Source: Eupeodes corollae
Lineage: Eukaryota; Arthropoda; Insecta; Diptera; Syrphidae
NCBI RefSeq assembly: GCF_945859685.1
Contig: NC_079148.1
Coordinates: forward strand, 124,887,621 to 124,951,620
DNA: 64,000 nt
Direction of reading: 5' to 3'
Position 1 is the stretch's first letter. Each line of letters opens with the position of its first letter. This document shows positions 48,319 to 57,968 of the stretch, piece by piece. The position numbers and the translations under genes are program-made. The notes beneath the pieces were generated by a model that saw nothing but the letters and a program-made list of their open reading frames with translations, was not told the DNA's origin and did not search any database.

Positions 48319-49089
48319 ATGTTTCGTTTAATCGTTGCTTTGAGTGTTCTGTCCCTAGCATGGGGTTTGGAAGACCGTATCGTGAATGGAAAAGTAGCTT
48401 CAATTATGCAATATCCATTTCAAGTCTCTCTCCAAAAATATAATTCACATTACTGTGGAGGAAGTGTTTTGACGGAAAATTGGATCCTTACAGCTGCTCA
48501 TTGTTTGAGAGATATTATTGCCCAAAATCAGATTGACATTCTTACTATTCGCGCTGGGTCTTCAAATTGGCTTCACAGTGGTGTTGTCAAGAAAGCTGAG
48601 TTTGTTTCAATGCATCCACTTTATGAGCAACATTCTATGATATACGATGTGGGTCTAGTGAAAATAATGGGAAGTCTTGTTTTTGGTAATAAAATAAAAC
48701 CCATCGCACTGCCTGCAGTTCTACCTGCACTATATGAGCCTGTCGTGGTAACTGCATGGGGACAATTGAGCGAAACGGACGGTAATCTTGCATCGGTTTT
48801 GCAAGCAGCTACGTTGGAATTCCTTACGAATGATAAATGCGCATCTCCCCAATACGGTTATGGAAGATCGATTATGAAGTCAATGATTTGTGCCGATGGA
48901 CCATCAAAGGACTCATGTCAAGGAGATTCCGGCGGCCCACTTTCTATTCCCCGCACTAACATACAGATTGGAGTGGTATCTTGGGGACTTGGTTGTGCAA
49001 AACGTGGTTTCCCAGGAATCTACTGCGATCTTACAGACCCAGAAGTTGTCAGTTATTTAATGTCAACTGTACCCAATTTAAAAAAATAA
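48319..49089 (+). CDS. Trypsin-like serine protease (trypsin 4 of 4), most diverged
   Basis: 256 residues. Signal peptide MFRLIVALSVLSLAWG, propeptide LEDR and mature start IVNGK. His61, Asp110, Ser204, pocket Asp198 with Ser199, and Cys236 are all present, so a Lys/Arg-specific protease is expected. It is the most diverged of the four. Its differences cluster in surface loops (NWLHSGVVKKAEF, YEQHSMIYD) and after the catalytic Ser (GGPLSIPRTN). Position 146, Gly in the GWGQ motif of the others, is Ala (VVTAWGQL). This lies next to the autolysis-loop region, and its effect is unknown. The C-terminus is VPNLKK instead of VPNLYN. It ends the array. Confidence 0.95.
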   Translation: MFRLIVALSVLSLAWGLEDRIVNGKVASIMQYPFQVSLQKYNSHYCGGSVLTENWILTAAHCLRDIIAQNQIDILTIRAGSSNWLHSGVVKKAEFVSMHPLYEQHSMIYDVGLVKIMGSLVFGNKIKPIALPAVLPALYEPVVVTAWGQLSETDGNLASVLQAATLEFLTNDKCASPQYGYGRSIMKSMICADGPSKDSCQGDSGGPLSIPRTNIQIGVVSWGLGCAKRGFPGIYCDLTDPEVVSYLMSTVPNLKK

Positions 49090-49888
49090 GAAAGTTTAAA
49101 TTATCATTTCATTAAATGGAATGTTTTGAAATACTAAATTCTGTGTTTTCTAGATATTTAAAGGCTTCACATATATTCTTCATTAAATAGTACTGTAGAA
49201 TTATATTTTGGTAATTTAGAATTGGAATTTTCAAATTTGTCAGATATTCTGGGTGAGTATGTCAAACTGATTAAAGTATAAAAATACTTTGAAATGTTGG
49301 ATGAAGCTGAGTTAAGAAAATTAATATAAACCTGCCACCAGAGAAGTGGGTGCACGTCAGCCTTTAAAAAACGAAAAACTATCATGCTTAAATATTAATA
49401 AAATTAATGCCATTTAATAGTTTAACAAACTAGACACATTATCTCAACCACCTGGTCAGTGGTGCAAACTGCTGACGGAACAAAAGAGAACAACATAATT
49501 TGTTATATCTTATTTCATAACCTTAAGTTAAAAAAAATAAATTGTTTTGACTGGTTCGTCTTGATTTTAGATAGAAATTGTCATTTGTCAATGCTGAAAA
49601 AGGAATAAAGCAGGAAACACTTTACCTTTTTGTATTTTGTTTTATAATTTAACGTGTTCAAAACGCAATCCTAGGGATACTAGGGCTGCTCCCTTTAAAT
49701 GTGAAGAATTGGCTGTTCATTAGCTCATAATGATAAACGAAGCATATGAATCAAACATTTACACAGCACATTTAAAATCAATTGACATTGAGACATATTC
49801 TTTACGTTACTACTTTGAGTCTCCAGCCACTCAAAAAACAAAAGTCTTTATAATTTACAAACTATTTATTTTATTGAGTCAATAATTT
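49090..49888. other. Intergenic between trypsin 4 and the GL-repeat cluster
   Basis: No gene is recognised. The minus-strand frame 49167-49385 has no motif. Confidence 0.3.
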
Positions 49889-50435
49889 TTAATGAATTAT
49901 CTGACTGGATAATAATCCACCTGAAACCAAGCCTTCAGATGATAACAGCTGTTTGCCTGAACCTATAATTCCACTTGAAATCACTTTTCCAGAAATAAGA
50001 TCACTTGGCAAAAGTCCATTTGAAGCTATTTCACTGCCTACAAGTCCACCAGACACAAGTCCACCGGATACAATTCCACCGGACAGAAGCCCACCAGAAA
50101 CAAGACCGCTGCTTGACACAAGGCCACCAGATAAAAGTCCATCACTCAAAACTCCACCAGAAACTAATCCACTCGAGATCAAACCATTCGAAACTAAACC
50201 ACTGTTTATTGTCAATGGCGAAGCAATTGTACCGATGCTACCCAAAGTAGCTATTGGAGATGGTGCCGATATAATGGCTGGAGTAGCAGCAATACCAATT
50301 GAAGAAGAAAGCACTCCGGGCTTAGCGACAGCAGCGACAATCACACAGAAAAGGATCACCTGCAACACAAGAAAATTATTATTATTTTTCTTGAGCATTT
50401 TTGTTTAAAGTTCTACTTACAAATTTAAACATCAT
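49889..50435 (-). CDS. GL-repeat secreted protein 1 (GL1)
   Basis: Exon 1 (50421-50435) encodes MMFKF and ends at GTAAGT. Exon 2 (49889-50359) follows TTGCAG in phase 0. The product has 161 residues. MMFKFVILFCVIVAAVA is a signal peptide, with cleavage expected before KPGVLS. A Pro/Ala/Ile-rich linker ends in SPLTINSGL. The rest is a run of pentapeptides of the type G-L-V/I-S-G/N/S (for example GLVSGGLLSGGIVSGG), without cysteine and almost without charge until KQLLSSEG near the C-terminus. Such a hydrophobic Gly/Ser repeat suggests a structural coat or cuticle-like protein, but no named family is recognised. An ATG inside the intron gives a longer apparent frame that would lack a proper signal peptide. 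It is divergently paired with GL2. Confidence 0.8.
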
Positions 50436-50500
50436 ATTGTCTTTGAGATTGTTATTGCTGTGAGGACTTGAGGTTTAAGCTTGTTGAATGCTGAGATCTG

Positions 50501-50540
50501 TCTGATACTTTCTCAAAAGTGTCTACCACAATTTATGCAA
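50501..50540 (-). promoter_or_regulatory. Core promoter of GL1
   Basis: On the minus strand GCATAAATTG (50540-50531) is followed by the initiator-like TATCAGA (50507-50501), about 33 bp apart. The mirror copy is at 53591-53630. Confidence 0.55.
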
Positions 50541-50775
50541 ATTTGTCTTCTCTTGTCTTTGGGAAAGTGTGAAGCTGTACGAGTGAAGTCGGTGAGATTA
50601 TGCCATTGAGGGCATCTTTGGCTTTGCAAAAGAAAATACTGCAAAGAGAGATTGACTAACACAATAAGACTCAGAGAAGGGCTTCATAGGGCACACATGA
50701 AATGGCGTAATTCTGTGTCTTTCAATTTCTTGCAATTTCTTTGTGGTGTCTTGTGTAGTGTGTAACTTGGGTTTG

Positions 50776-50786
50776 ACTATAAATGG
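50776..50786 (+). promoter_or_regulatory. TATA box of GL2
   Basis: ACTATAAATGG, about 95 bp before the ATG at 50874. The mirror copy for GL3 is at 53345-53355. Confidence 0.6.
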
Positions 50787-50873
50787 TGGAGAACATGAGC
50801 AATGTATTGTCAGACATCCATCAGCCTTCTTCAAAGTATCGCTTAGTCTACAAAACAGTAACCACTCATCGTC

Positions 50874-51297
50874 ATGTTCAAAATCGTAAGTCTTTTTTAA
50901 CCTTAGATCGGAGATATTAGTATACTTTAACTAAGATATTTTGCTTTGTTTTCTGTAGATTGTGTTCTCTTGTGTCATTGCTGCTGTCGTTGCAGTTGCT
51001 AAGCCTGGAATTCTATCTTCTTCACTAGGTGTTGGAGTCGTTTCATCCCCAACGATTATCTCAGTTCCGACAGCGAACATCGTCAGGACTGTTCCAGTTG
51101 CACTAGGCACTACCATTACAGCACCTTCAAGCCAAATAATTTCCAGTGGCTTGGTTTCTGGAGGAATCGTTTCCAGTGGTCTTGTATCAGGTGGTTTGAT
51201 TTCCAATGAGCTGGTATCAGGTGGTTTGATCAATGGCGGCTTAGTATCATCGGGAAAAATATTGTCAGGAGGTTTGATTTCTGGTAAATTGATCTAA
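50874..51297 (+). CDS. GL-repeat secreted protein 2 (GL2)
   Basis: Exon 1 (50874-50885) encodes MFKI and ends at GTAAGT. Exon 2 (50959-51297) follows CTGTAG in phase 0. The product has 116 residues. MFKIIVFSCVIAAVVAVA is a signal peptide before KPGILSSSLG. A Val/Thr-rich linker (RTVPVALGTTITAPSSQ) is followed by about ten pentapeptides (IISSGLVSGGIVSSGLVSGG) and the C-terminus SGGLISGKLI. There is no cysteine. It is transcribed away from GL1 across a 438-bp gap. GL3 is its mirror paralogue and lacks ten residues (two pentapeptides) in the repeat. An AATAAA lies at 51311. The antisense Pro-rich frame at 50931-51233 is a shadow. Confidence 0.8.
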
Positions 51298-52075
51298 AGA
51301 AAATTTGAAAAATAAAGAATATTTAGTTATAAAGACCAATTTTTTTAATTTTATTTTATTTTTTAACACTTGATTCAAAATTTGAAGATCAGAAAATAAA
51401 AATAGTGTGTCCTTATATTTTACAAAGTTCTTATTTCGGAAAAAATCGATCTAAGAAATTAAATATATGAATAGGTGAAATTACAATTTCTAATTTATTT
51501 TATTTACTAAATCTTCTTCTAAAATTGTACATTCAGTACAAAATCTATGAATTCTTATTGAACCTCAAACTGAGTAAATTAATCGTTAAAGTAATGTATA
51601 TTCAAAATTTGATTCAAGATTTGATTGATAATTGCATAACACACAAATTTTAAGGTATCTAAAAGGTTGCAGAATCTCAAATGCATGTGTTCAAAAAATT
51701 GATTTTTAAAATTCAATAAAAAAGATTCTTATTTTAATTTCAAATCTTAAGCTATGTTTACATATTTTGAATACACGCCAGAAAACTTCTCAGCCATTGA
51801 AGCCCTAATTAGTTGTGTTTGGTGGCTTGCTGTCCTGCTTTTTAGGAATTTGATCTACAATCGACACGACAAGTTCAATTGCTGCGAACGTAGGAAATCG
51901 TCAAGTCTTGATCATCAGCTAAACAGGACTTCATTCCCTATTTTACCAAATCATACTTTTTGTAACCAACGGTACTTAGTCTTCGAAAACGTAAAATAAT
52001 TTTTAAATTTCTGTCTTCAACGGTGTATAAAAAGAATCATCAAGAATAAAGTTATGAATTTCTAAGCATCTGATT
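51298..52075. other. Spacer of the inverted duplication, left half
   Basis: AT-rich. It includes an 81-codon ATG frame (51754-51999, +) encoding a product with a Trp-rich hydrophobic stretch (ALISCVWWLAVLLF). It has no known motif, and a polyadenylation-like AATAAAG follows at 52043. This is not enough to call a gene. Confidence 0.3.
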
Positions 52076-52830
52076 TTTGACTTCGCATAGGAAGTCATTG
52101 TCCGATTTGTCAAAATTAAAATTTTGACATTTCTCTAAGTTTCAGAATAATTTTAGGTATGGAAGAATAATCTAATTGTTGTGATAAAATATAAACCTAA
52201 AAAAAAACACTACTATAAGTTTGTAACAATTGTATTTTGACATGAAAATCTTGGCAACCATTAGAAATACTACCTTAAATTGAGTGGTATCTTATAAAAA
52301 ATATTGTTTTGATATTTATTCAAATTTCCAGAAAAATCCAACACTCAATTTTTTATGAAAAATACGAATCTACGAAGAATGTCAATTTTTGTTATCGACG
52401 GAATAGTTTTTTAAAAGAATCCAACTTCAATTTAAAAAAAAAAGTTTAAACTTCAAAAAATGCTTCTGATTTTGGTAAGAACTGGTTTTTGACTAAAAAT
52501 GTCGGGAACAAAAACCAATCTAAATATCATGCTTATTTTGTCATATGCCAAATATTTTTGGTTTTTTAAAGTGATTTCTTAGAAGAAATCAACTAACAAC
52601 TTTATTTTACAAAATACGAACACCCAAAAAAACTCATACAAAATGGTTTTGGAATCAAGTATTATGAGAAAAAAGAAAAATATTGACTTCAAACTTCTCA
52701 CAGATAATATTGTAATTTATAATTTTCAAAGTTTTAGACTTTAGAACAAATGGAAGTTATCACATCAAAGTTTTTTTTTCCAAAATTTTTAAAGATTTTT
52801 TTTTCTTAAAACACCAAAAAGTTGCATATT
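52076..52830 (+). repeat. Repeat A, degenerate copy
   Basis: Starts GACTTCGCATAGGAAGTCAT then CCGATTTGTCAAAATT. It lacks the GTACGT-rich part and continues through eroded internal units. It sits in the spacer between the two mirror-image gene pairs and has no counterpart on the other side. Confidence 0.5.
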
Positions 52831-52863
52831 TATTAATATTTCGCTTTATTTTTTAAATTGTCC

Positions 52864-53257
52864 TTAAATCAATTTTCCAGAAATCAAACCTCCTGACAAT
52901 AATTTTCCCGATGATAGTAAGCCGCCATTGATCAAACCACCTGATACGAGACCACTGGAAACGATTCCTCCAGAAACCAATCCACTGGAAATTATTTGGC
53001 TTGAAGGTGCTGTAATGGTAGTGCCTAGGGCCACTGGAACAGTCCTAACGATATTCGCTGTTGGAACTGAGATAACCGTTGGTGACGAAACGACTCCAAC
53101 ACCTAGTGAAGAAGATAGAATTCCAGGCTTAGCAACAGCAACGACAGCAGCAATGACACACGAGAACACAATCTACAGAAAACAAAGCAAAATCTCTCAG
53201 TTAAAGTATACTAATATCTCCGATCTAAGTTTGAAAAAGACTCACGATTTTGAACAT
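52864..53257 (-). CDS. GL-repeat secreted protein 3 (GL3), mirror paralogue of GL2
   Basis: Exon 1 (53246-53257) encodes MFKI and ends at GTGAGT. Exon 2 (52864-53172) follows CTGTAG in phase 0. The product has 106 residues. The signal peptide and linker are almost identical to GL2 (IVFSCVIAAVVAVAKPGILS; TANIVRTVPVALGTT). The pentapeptide region is two units shorter: GLVSGGLINGGLLSSGKLLS, without the SNELVSGGLI segment of GL2. It is divergently paired with GL4. The function is not known, and secretion and a structural role are inferred as for the rest of the family. Confidence 0.8.
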
Positions 53258-53344
53258 GATGATGAGTGGTTACTGTTTTGTAGACTAAGCGATTCTTTGA
53301 TGAAGGCTGATGGATGACTGATAATAAATGGTTCATGTTCTCCA

Positions 53345-53355
53345 CCATTTATAGT
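53345..53355 (-). promoter_or_regulatory. TATA box of GL3
   Basis: On the minus strand ACTATAAATGG, the same sequence and distance from the ATG as for GL2. Confidence 0.6.
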
Positions 53356-53590
53356 CAAACCCAAGTTACACACTACACAAGACACCACGAAGAAATTGCA
53401 AGAAATTGAAAGACACAGAATTACGCCATTTCTTGTGTACCCTATGAAGCCCTTCTCTGAGTCTTACTGTGTTAGTCAATCTCTCTTTGCAGTATTTTCT
53501 TTTTCAAAGCCAAAGATGCCCTTAATGGTATATCTCACCGACTTCACTCGTACAGCTTCACACTTTCCCAAAGACAAGAGAAGACAAATT

Positions 53591-53630
53591 TGCATAAATT
53601 GTGGTAGACACTTTTGAGAAAGTATCAGAC
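53591..53630 (+). promoter_or_regulatory. Core promoter of GL4
   Basis: TGCATAAATTG followed by the initiator-like GTATCAGAC about 31 bp later, the mirror of the GL1 promoter. Confidence 0.55.
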
Positions 53631-53694
53631 AGCTCTCAGCATTCAACAAGCTTAAACCTCAAGCCATCAAAGCACCAATAATATCAAAGACAAT

Positions 53695-54247
53695 ATGATG
53701 TTCAAATTTGTAAGTAGAACTTTAAACAAAAATGCACAGGAAAAATAATTATAATTTTCTTGTGTTGCAGGTGATCCTTTTCTGTGTGATTGTCGCTGCT
53801 GTCGCTAAGCCCGGAGTGCTTTCTTCCTCAGTTGGTATTGCGGCTACTCCAACCATTATTTCGGCACCAGCAGCTGCTGCTGTTAGTGTTTTGAGGACAT
53901 CCCCAATAGCTACTTTGGGTACAATTGCTTCGCCATTGACAATAAACAGTGGTTTAGTTTCGAATGGCTTGATCTCGAGTGGATTAATCTCTGGTGGAGT
54001 TTTGAGTGATGGACTTTTATCGGGTGGCCTTGTGTCAAGCAGCGGTCTTGTTTCTGGTGGGCTTTTGTCAGGTGGAATTGTATCTGGTGGACTTGTAGGC
54101 AGTGGAATCGCTTCAAATGGACTTTTGTCAAGTGATCTTATTTCTGGAAAAGTGATTTCAAGTGGAGTTATTGGTTCTGGCAAACAGTTATTATCCTCTG
54201 AAGGTTTGGTCTCGAGTGGATTGGTATCAAGTAAGCTTATTCGTTAG
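53695..54247 (+). CDS. GL-repeat secreted protein 4 (GL4), mirror paralogue of GL1
   Basis: Exon 1 (53695-53709) encodes MMFKF and ends at GTAAGT. Exon 2 (53771-54247) follows TTGCAG in phase 0. The product has 163 residues. The signal peptide VILFCVIVAAVA before KPGVLS is the same as in GL1. The linker differs: GL4 has an added Ala-rich insert (SAPAAAAVSVLRTSPIATLG). The pentapeptide part has one unit fewer than GL1 between GIVSGG and GLVGS. It ends GLVSSGLVSSKLIR, where GL1 ends in SSQIIH. These are in-frame length changes, as expected for a protein tolerant of repeat number. The ATG inside the intron at 53732 is not the real start. Confidence 0.8.
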
Positions 54248-55836
54248 GAGAATTTTGTATTTTAAAAAACTAAATAAAAACGCTAAGTCAAAAAATTTAA
54301 AGAGAAATCATGTCTTTGTATTTAAAAAAAAATTCAAAGTTATAAATTGTCCTTTATCTTAATCCGTCTTAAAAAGCATATATTTTATTTTTAATATGAA
54401 GTTAATTAATTCTTAAAAAATATAAATCCTCCATGTTTGGATAATTTAATTTTTTTTATGAAATAGAATTCTTTGACAAAATAAGGTAAAATATTTGAAT
54501 TGGTTTTTAATTAGCTCCTGAGAAAATTTGAAAACAAACTATCGATCCTATGGGGGTGCGTGCCCTTTTGGAGAAACACAAAGTTATTTTTTTATTTAAT
54601 AGTAAGCACAACACAAAATAAAGGAAAAAAATTGTAAATATCTTTGAATCCATTTTTTGAAAAAAATGATGTGTTCGATTTTTGACCGAAAAATGTATAT
54701 TTTGAATGGTATTTTTTTGGTGGCCTTACAAACGTCAAATGATAATCTGCTTGAAATTATATTTTTTTCGAAAAATTAGGGCTTAAAATAGTGAATCGCT
54801 AGTAACATTGTAAATTTTTCAATTCTATTTACAATCAATCCTAAATTTCGATATTATTTTGTTATCATTTTATTTACTGTTTTGAAATATTTACATTTTA
54901 GTTTCAGGTTTTGAAAAACATTAACAATTAAATGAATAAGCTGAGCAAGTATTAAAAAAAAGGGATTTTATATCGTAAAACAACCTTTGTTTAAAAATTT
55001 TATTGAATAAGGGTGTATTTAGTGTGGTCATTTATTTTAGATTAATTTTGAATGTGAGCATTTGATAACTTAAAGTTAAACTTGATCTATAGTACTTTGA
55101 TATGCTATTCTTAGAGAACATAAATATTTCTTTCAAAAATTGTGTCAAAAATTTCTTTAATAATTTTGATCACATTTTTTTCCAAATTGTTAAAATATCT
55201 AATTTTTCGTTTTTTTTTTTTTCAATAAACACATACAATCAAAACGAAGACAAGGTTTTCTTATATTTTATATCAGTTCATGTATTTATTCAACGAATCG
55301 ACAAAGCCTGTTAAATTTGGGTTTGTGAACCTATAAATAAACTTTGAGTTTTGTACTGAATGTTTTTATTTTTTAATATTTACCTTATGCAAATCTCAAA
55401 GCTTAAACTTATATGTAAAAGAGAATAACTTACAGCATAAAATTATGAGTTTTTTATTTTCCGTTATAAAAAAGTAGAAATGTCAGCAGTAGGATATAAG
55501 GACCGCAAAAAGAAACAATAACTGGGATATTCCAGAGTCCTCATTCTTTTGCTTATGTCTAGAATGTCAAACATTCAAATTTTCGAATAAAGGAAGATGT
55601 TTTGAAATATTTGTCTCATATTTTGTTGCAAAACTTTTGAATTAGTTACTTCAAGGCAGTATAGTTCAAATTTCTTAACAGTTTATCACGTTTATGTTTT
55701 TGAGCTGAATGGCTTTAAACTTCTGAGCACCATTCCTTTTTTTTCAAATTGTATAATAAAAGTATAAACATATTTGTTTAAAGAAAGCTTTTTATATTTT
55801 TTTATTCCACTATACAACAACAACTGAACATGATCT
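54248..55836. other. Intergenic between GL4 and GL5
   Basis: AT-rich with no gene recognised. It includes the GL4 3' UTR (AATAAA near 54273). The 70-codon frame at 55102-55314 has no motif. Confidence 0.3.
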
Positions 55837-56358
55837 TTAAATCAACAATTTGCCAGATGACACCAAACCGTTGCTCAAAATACCACCAGAGACCAATCCA
55901 TTAGAAATCAAGCCCTTTGAGACCAATCCATTGGAAATCAATCCCTTTGAAATTAATCCATTGGATACAAGTCCATTGGCAATAAGTCCATTACCAATAA
56001 TTCCGTTTGAGATCAATCCATTTGAAATCAAACCATTTGAAATTAAGCCATTTGATAGAATTCCATTTGTTGTAAGTAATCCATTAGAAATAAGTCCATT
56101 TGGGATAATTCCAGCGCTCAATCCCAAAGGTGAACCCAACGCAATTGGAGCAGTTCTTAAAATACTGGTAGTGGCAGCAGGTCCTGTAACGATGGTTGAA
56201 GGAGCAGCAATACTCAATGCTGGTCCAAGAAGTCCACCGGGTCTAGCAACAGCTGCGGCAATAACACAAGAGAAGACGAACTACAAATAAAATTAAAGTT
56301 TTGTTAAACAGTTTAATTAAAGTTTGAATTGCTAATGTGTCCTTACGAATTTGAACAT
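55837..56358 (-). CDS. GL-repeat secreted protein 5 (GL5), NGLIS type
   Basis: Exon 1 (56347-56358) encodes MFKF and ends at GTAAGG. Exon 2 (55837-56280) follows TTTGTAG in phase 0. The product has 151 residues. MFKFFVFSCVIAAAVA is a signal peptide before RPGGLLGPAL. A linker (TSILRTAPIALGSPLG) leads into about twenty pentapeptides, here mostly NGLIS (GLISNGLISNGLISNGII). The C-terminus is LSNGLVSSGKLLI. The repeats are more regular than in GL1-GL4 and use Asn where the others use Gly. The same linker elements as in GL1 and GL4 (APIALGSPL against SPIATLG...SPL) show common origin. It lies 1.6 kb from GL4 and outside the inverted duplication. Confidence 0.8.
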
Positions 56359-56420
56359 GATGATGAGTTTTGTTTAGGATTTTCTTTGAGAGCTTAAAGA
56401 AGTCTTTGAAGGCTGACAAG

Positions 56421-56461
56421 TGTCTGATGTTGAATGCACCAGTTCTATGGGATTTTATAGT
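56421..56461 (-). promoter_or_regulatory. Core promoter of GL5
   Basis: On the minus strand CTATAAAATC (56460-56451) is followed by ACATCAGACA (near 56430-56421), a TATA and initiator pair about 30 bp apart. Confidence 0.55.
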
Positions 56462-57594
56462 TTAATTTCTATAAATTTGTTGCAAGATAATGTGAAGCTC
56501 GTATATGCGAATAAGTCATAAGAGAATGAACAATATGAATTGTGGTAAGTTGGGTTTGCGATGTTGCAAAAGAAATTGTGACGAAATTATTTACAAACGA
56601 CAGCCTGGTTCATTTTATTACATAGACTTGAATCAGTTGTTGTGCAAAATGTGTTGATGTGCTCCGTGGGGTAGAAATCTAGACAGACAGAGATTTGGCA
56701 ATGAAAATTCAACCCTGCTCATATTTCATTATTTTCTGCAACAAAATGTGTACGTTACTTTATTGTACCCTTCTTGTCCTCATTTTTACACCTAACCTAG
56801 TCTTAAATAATAAATAAATAAAATAATTTTTTTTATTTTTAATTGTATTGTTTTAAGCATTAAACACAGTTTTTTTTTAATTTTAAAGAACAAAAGACTG
56901 CTGAACAGAAACAATCAAAAGTAGTCTCATGTTCCTATTAAATATTTACATAAAATGAAAACAATAAGAGAGTATTTGGAACACATAATATTCTAGGAAA
57001 TTTTTAATTGAAATCAATTCCACTTTATACAAATAAATATTTAAAATCAATACAACATAAATATGCCATTTCAATTAGGTAGGTACGTACATTTTATTGA
57101 AAACAAAAGATTTTAACACCTTGTGTACGGAAGCACATAAACATTATAATCTGAATAGAATTGACTTAATTGCAATAAAAACAACAACAACAAATAAAAT
57201 TAAAGAAAGAAATAATAATATTGAAAACATTTCAAAAGTGTTTGTTTTTATTTTGTTTTCATTTTTACTAAACATTCCATTAAATAAAAATGAATATTGA
57301 AAATAATGTTTAATCGGAAAGGAAGTTTATGCTTCCTAAAATTATTAATTTTCAAATAAAGAAGAGAAACAATAGATTTGAGTTACTCTTATTTAGAATT
57401 GAAGAATTGATACATGTGCAGAATATACTTTTTTACAAATAGTAAAAAAAAAAAAATTTAACAATTTGTTTAAAAAATGAATCAGAAACTTTTACATTCA
57501 AATAAGCCTGAGATTAAATTCCTTTGTTAACTAAATATTCTTATATAGTTAAAGGGTTCAAACTTATCTTGTTTTGCATTTAAATCAAAACTTT
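56462..57594. other. Intergenic, AT-rich
   Basis: No gene is recognised. The 67-codon frame at 57097-57300 is Lys/Asn/Thr-rich and has no motif. Confidence 0.3.
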
Positions 57595-57968
57595 TAACTT
57601 CCCATTAAAAGTGCGAAGGTGCATATGTTTTATAAAGCCTTCAAATTAATTTTGTTTTACAGATATAAACTTCAAAATGTGTAAAAGTTGTTTTCTGAAT
57701 ACTTTAAAACAAACGTATTTACCTAAAGTTATTTAAAAATTTGGTAATTTAAAAATTTCATCAGCTCAAATGATTAGAGAATGAAATATGATGGTACATT
57801 CGAAATAATTGTTTGCTATATAAGAAATGACAATCTTATTGTAAAATTTTTAGAAAAAAAATATAATAAACAATACATTTAAAATTGCTAAAATTTAATT
57901 TTAAATTAAGACAGAAAAATATATTGACTTCAAAAAATGTTTATCTATACAAGATACTTTTGAAAAGA
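57595..57968 (+). repeat. Repeat A, degenerate fragment
   Basis: Starts TAACTTCCCATTAAAAGTG and then jumps to TTCAAATTAATTTTGTTTTA and eroded internal units. It directly abuts the next, better preserved copy. Confidence 0.4.

Noticed and set aside
49953..50408. Pro/Thr-rich ORFs antisense to the GL genes (also 50931-51233, 52928-53317, 53749-54183, 55850-56290)
   Set aside because: They are the complement of the GL pentapeptide repeats, which leave the opposite frame open. No signal peptide and no separate promoter was seen.
50598..50834. ORF present in both arms of the inverted duplication (mirror at 53396-53617)
   Set aside because: It lies between the two TATA boxes in the shared intergenic region, covers one promoter, and is conserved because the whole arm was duplicated.
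51754..51999. 81-codon ATG frame with a hydrophobic segment in the spacer of the inverted duplication
   Set aside because: No known motif, no clear promoter, and its position next to eroded repeat A makes chance likely. It is noted in the spacer entry only.
49900..56200. Regularly spaced short repeats that might suggest a CRISPR-like array
   Set aside because: The period is 15 bp, it is in frame and codes for pentapeptides. There are no spacers and the genome is eukaryotic.
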